NCBI RefSeq assembly: GCF_000241265.1
Contig: NZ_BAEE01000056.1
Span: 160,381 to 224,380 of the forward strand
Origin: Gordonia araii NBRC 100433
Lineage (GTDB): Bacteria; Actinomycetota; Actinomycetes; Mycobacteriales; Mycobacteriaceae
Reading direction: 5' to 3'
Length of the DNA: 64,000 nucleotides
Shown here one piece after another: positions 61,329 through 64,000 of this stretch (within the stretch, counting starts at the first letter, position 1; each line of letters starts with the position of its first letter). The notes under the pieces were generated by a model. That model was given only the letters and a program-made list of their open reading frames with translations, was not told the origin of the DNA and searched no databases. Made by a program: the position numbers and the translations under genes.

Positions 61329-62759
61329 GGGACTGTCCGGATTTCGGTGTAACTGGCATTTGTTGGAGTTATCAGATGTTCTCGGCGGCGGGCATGCGGT
61401 CGGCGAAGGTGACGGCGAATGCGTTGAGTGCGGGTTTCCATCGCATCGTCCATCGTGCCTGGCCGGTGCCTTTGGGGTCTAGGGACCTGACGACGAGGTA
61501 GAGCGTTTTCATCGCGGCCTGCTCGGTCGGGAAGTGTCCTTTGGCGGTGACCGCGCGGCGGAACCGGGCGTTGAGCGATTCGATCGCGTTGGTCGAACAC
61601 AGCACTCGGCGGATCTCGACGTCGTAGTCGAGGAACGGGATGAACTGTTCCCAGGCGTCGCGCCACAGCCGTGGGATCGCCGGATAGGGTTTGCCCCATT
61701 TCTCTTCGAACTCCTCAAACGCCGCCCATGCCGCCGCGGCCGACGGCGCGGTGTAGATCGGTTTGAGGTCTCGGGCGATGTGGTCCCAGTACTTGCGTGA
61801 GGCGTAGCGGAAGGTGCCGCGGATCAGGTGGATGATGCAGGTCTGCACCTTGGCCAGCGGGAAGACCGCGTTCGCCGACTCGGGCAGGCCTTTGAGGCCG
61901 TCGCAGACCAGGAAGAACACATCGGTGACCCCACGGTTCTTGATCTCGGCGAGCACACTCATCCAGTACTTGGCTGATTCGCCGTGCCCGTCGGTGCCCG
62001 CCCAGATGCCCAGGACGTCGCGGTGACCAGTCAGGTCGACGCCGATCGCGGCGTAGAACGGCCGGTTCCCGACCTGCCCGTCACGCACCTTGATGTAGAT
62101 GGCGTCGATGAAGATCGCCGCATACACCGGCAGCAGTGGCCGGCTGGTCCAGTCAGCCATCTCCGCCACGACCCGGTCGGTGATCACGCTGATGCGGTCT
62201 TTGGACAGCGAGGCACCGTAGACCTCGGCGAAGTGTGCCGAGATCTCCCCGGTCGACAGGCCCTTCGCATACAGCGACAACACGATCGTGTCGACCTCGC
62301 CCAGGCGACGCTGGCGTTTCTTGACGATCTGCGGGGCAAACGAACCGTCCCGATCCCGGGGCACCTCAATGCTCACCGGACCGGCATTGTCGGTCAGCAC
62401 CGTCTTCGACCGCGTGCCGTTGCGCGAGTTACCACCGTTACGGCCGGCCACAGAATGTTTGTCATAACCGAGATGCTCGGTCATCTCCTCATCCAACGCC
62501 GTCTCCAGCACCGTCTTGGTCAGGTGCTTGAGCAGCCCGTCCGGGCCGGTCACATCATCCCCGCGGGCCCGCGCAGCGGCCACGAGCTGACGCAGCGCCG
62601 CTTCCTGATCGGCAGCACCAACCGCCGCCAGATCGTCGTTCCGCTGGCTGGACTTCTTCATCGACGAACCCATGCCCGTCAGTTTCTCGGTCATCACGAC
62701 CTTCCCCGCCGATCCTCACCGGCGTGTCGGGCCAGTTACACCGTTCCCCGGACACTCCC
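61329..62759. mobile_element. IS256-family insertion sequence
   Basis: A 1431-bp element bounded by imperfect 29-bp inverted repeats (61329-61357 and 62731-62759, 24 of 29 matching) that share GGGA, TGTCCGG and CGGTGTAACTGGC. It carries one transposase gene on the minus strand. The 8-9 bp directly outside the ends do not match, so there is no target-site duplication. This points to a later deletion or recombination at one side. The left end interrupts or abuts the truncated DUF222 gene. Confidence 0.85.
61372..62697 (-). CDS. IS256-family transposase
   Basis: The 441-residue transposase has the DDE residues D198 (FIDAIYIKV), D266 (LVCDGLKG) and E373 (STNAIESLN), the conserved CIIHLIR segment and the MTEHLGYDKH N-terminal motif. 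It is complete and has a normal C terminus, so it could be active. Start MMTEKLTG at 62697, with alternatives MGSSM near 62673. Confidence 0.93.
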   Translation of the reverse strand: MMTEKLTGMGSSMKKSSQRNDDLAAVGAADQEAALRQLVAAARARGDDVTGPDGLLKHLTKTVLETALDEEMTEHLGYDKHSVAGRNGGNSRNGTRSKTVLTDNAGPVSIEVPRDRDGSFAPQIVKKRQRRLGEVDTIVLSLYAKGLSTGEISAHFAEVYGASLSKDRISVITDRVVAEMADWTSRPLLPVYAAIFIDAIYIKVRDGQVGNRPFYAAIGVDLTGHRDVLGIWAGTDGHGESAKYWMSVLAEIKNRGVTDVFFLVCDGLKGLPESANAVFPLAKVQTCIIHLIRGTFRYASRKYWDHIARDLKPIYTAPSAAAAWAAFEEFEEKWGKPYPAIPRLWRDAWEQFIPFLDYDVEIRRVLCSTNAIESLNARFRRAVTAKGHFPTEQAAMKTLYLVVRSLDPKGTGQARWTMRWKPALNAFAVTFADRMPAAENI

Positions 62760-63073
62760 CGGCAACGTAGCGTACCTGGTAGTGCTACTTCGTACAGTTA
62801 GCACTTCGGAGAACTCGACGAAGCCCCGGCCCAACATCGCAGACCCGCTGACTCCGATCAGCGGGTCCGGGGTTCGAAAGCTTGACTGCGCGCTCCGCAT
62901 CACCACAGTTCAGGCATAGTCTTGCTTGGCTGTCAGTGTTTGCTGGGCTGTGACAGAAGTGACGCATGAGACCTAGAGGTCTCCACATTGTCTCCACGCT
63001 GCGGGAGCAGACCCGCCACAGCAAGGGCGGCGCGTCGGCGTGATTTGTCAGCGCGCGTGCCTAGAGTTGGTGC
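62760..63073. other. non-coding gap right of the IS
   Basis: No convincing gene in this 314-bp stretch. It holds the hairpin at 62819-62876, a repeated GTCTCCAC (near 62979-62995) and, at the end, the leaderless promoter TAGAGT (63062-63067) for the next gene. The rest of the interrupted DUF222 gene is not found here, so the right flank of the IS comes from another locus. Confidence 0.5.
62819..62876. other. long imperfect hairpin beside the IS
   Basis: An inner 9-bp stem ACCCGCTGA/TCAGCGGGT (62843-62851, 62858-62866) sits inside an outer CGAAGCCCCGG/CCGGGGTTCG stem (62819-62829, 62867-62876). The latter contains the tRNA-like loop GGGGTTCGAAA. It may be a terminator or the remnant of an integration (att) site. 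No complete tRNA or tmRNA can be folded from it. Confidence 0.35.
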
Positions 63074-64000
63074 GTGGGCGAAGACACCGCCGGCCCGGCC
63101 GCACCAACGGCGCACCCGCTTCGAATGAGCGGGCGCGGGGCGATCTACTCGTTCTCATTCGACCTGGGACCAGGGCTCGATCTGGTGAAACTCGCGAACA
63201 AGCTCTTGAAGAGAGATATGGCAACGGTGGCCGGATCTCCGTCTCGCGATGGCCTACGAGTCGGCAGCCGCATTCGAAAGACCGCGCGCTTCCACGAGCA
63301 CACAGCCAGGTACCAACAATGGTTGGAAATGTTCCATACGGAAGAAATCCAGTGGTGGCGACTGTTTCGGCTTGAGCCAAAAGTAACATTACGAATCCTC
63401 TGGATCGCACGCCCTCATCTGTGGCAATTCCTTGCTTATAGGGCAACATTCGGACTTGCTTACCGCACATCGCTACACTCTTCGTATGAACGGGCTGAAT
63501 CCAGAGAAGCAGACCCCGAAAACGAAGAACATCAGCGCCAAGTAGAAGAAATGGTGCGGGAAGCATCGGAAAAACTAGTCCAATCTATCTCAAGTCGACA
63601 CGCAAGCGGCGCTCTTCGCTTACGCTTGCAACAGCAGATGTATTTTCCGCGCTATTATCTTTACAATGAACCGTTTATCCGACTTGAATTGAATCGATCG
63701 TACTATACCGACAGCGACCACAAACATGAGCCCATCGAAATCTCGTTAATGATCCATCGATCCGGAATATGTATTCTCACTTTCGCAACACCGATTGCAG
63801 GCGAGTTCGGTGTTGACCAAGGCTACAAATACTTGCAAGCAGGCGAGCGCGTCTTGAATGCTGTCGAAGTATCGGCTCCCATACTGGGCACTCGGCCGAA
63901 ATCCATGGATGAAAACTACCATCGGTGGAGTATGGTAATAAATGAGTTCGACAATCTCGAGTGGGTCTCGTTCAAAACGCCCGCCGACGGCAAGGACGAT
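63074..64000 (+). CDS. unrecognised protein, N-terminal part (runs off right edge)
   Basis: TAGAGT at 63062-63067 is followed after 6 nt by GTG 63074, and the frame is open to the window end (309 codons). A start at ATG 63125 is also possible. It reads MGEDTAGPAAPTAHPLRMSG, then FSFDLGPGLDLVKLANKLLK, QWWRLFRLEPKVTLRIL, a coiled-coil-prone EEHQRQVEEMVREASEKLV, and RYYLYNEPFIRLELNRSYYT. No domain recognised and no membrane segment. G+C is visibly lower (about half) and it uses AAA, ATA and TTA codons rare elsewhere here, so it was probably acquired. Confidence 0.6.
   Translation, partial: MGEDTAGPAAPTAHPLRMSGRGAIYSFSFDLGPGLDLVKLANKLLKRDMATVAGSPSRDGLRVGSRIRKTARFHEHTARYQQWLEMFHTEEIQWWRLFRLEPKVTLRILWIARPHLWQFLAYRATFGLAYRTSLHSSYERAESREADPENEEHQRQVEEMVREASEKLVQSISSRHASGALRLRLQQQMYFPRYYLYNEPFIRLELNRSYYTDSDHKHEPIEISLMIHRSGICILTFATPIAGEFGVDQGYKYLQAGERVLNAVEVSAPILGTRPKSMDENYHRWSMVINEFDNLEWVSFKTPADGKDD

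Noticed and set aside
62843..62890. tRNA or tmRNA gene at the hairpin right of the IS
   Set aside because: Only a T-loop-like GGTTCGAAA is present; no acceptor, anticodon or complete T-stem can be formed.

Overview
The window is a high-G+C actinobacterial chromosome of the Mycobacteriales. A Gordonia-like organism fits best: gene order follows Mycobacterium tuberculosis over long stretches, but there are two tandem MspA-type porin genes, a DUF222/HNH gene and a urea-carboxylase-associated cluster. Genus is an inference from gene content. Almost every base is coding, many genes overlap by 4 nt (ATGA/GTGA), and several start without a Shine-Dalgarno directly after a TAnnnT -10 box (leaderless starts).

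1-14.7 kb: the 5' part of an indolepyruvate:ferredoxin oxidoreductase gene, then a leucine/branched-chain acyl-CoA operon (accD1-accA1-fadE19-maoC-fadD35 type) behind a palindromic operator. Facing it is a four-gene cluster (permease, two DUF1989 proteins, and a carboxyltransferase-only urea/guanidine carboxylase homologue) with a divergent TetR gene. A CitE-like lyase gene, whose M. tuberculosis counterpart sits by the leucine operon, lies beyond it, so the cluster seems to interrupt an ancestral leucine locus.

14.8-25.7 kb: the Rv0954-Rv0959 block. It has a YGQQ-repeat membrane protein (DUF5336), PerM, PurN, PurH, a YtrA-type GntR/ABC operon, a MoxR-like ATPase and a VWA protein.

25.7-40 kb: small membrane proteins with Pro/Gly/Tyr/Gln-rich tails, an AEC transporter, ribosomal protein L32, an SDR, then mprA-mprB-pepD-moaB2 (envelope stress), two MspA-like porins, a 56-residue PYGR-repeat protein, an ABC exporter and a secreted NDRSG-repeat protein.

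40-52 kb: mscL, a SAF-domain protein, a CIRCE-controlled FmdB/Ruc zinc-ribbon gene, 5-formyltetrahydrofolate cyclo-ligase, galU, the gephyrin-like gene glp (moeA), rimJ, a SIMPL-domain gene, an ABC-2 exporter, a DUF559-like gene flanked by 44-bp repeats, glpR (sepX) and a histone-H1-tailed protein. Glp/GlpR, PerM and the DUF5336 protein all belong to families linked to mycobacterial cell division.

52-64 kb: tRNA-Ala(CGC), HicAB, SRPBCC, a frameshifted small secreted protein, a TetR/DHA2 efflux pair, an AGCS symporter, a thiolase and two small membrane proteins. It ends with a DUF222 gene cut by an IS256-family element, followed by lower-G+C DNA with an unrecognised gene that runs off the end. 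This right edge looks like the border of acquired DNA.
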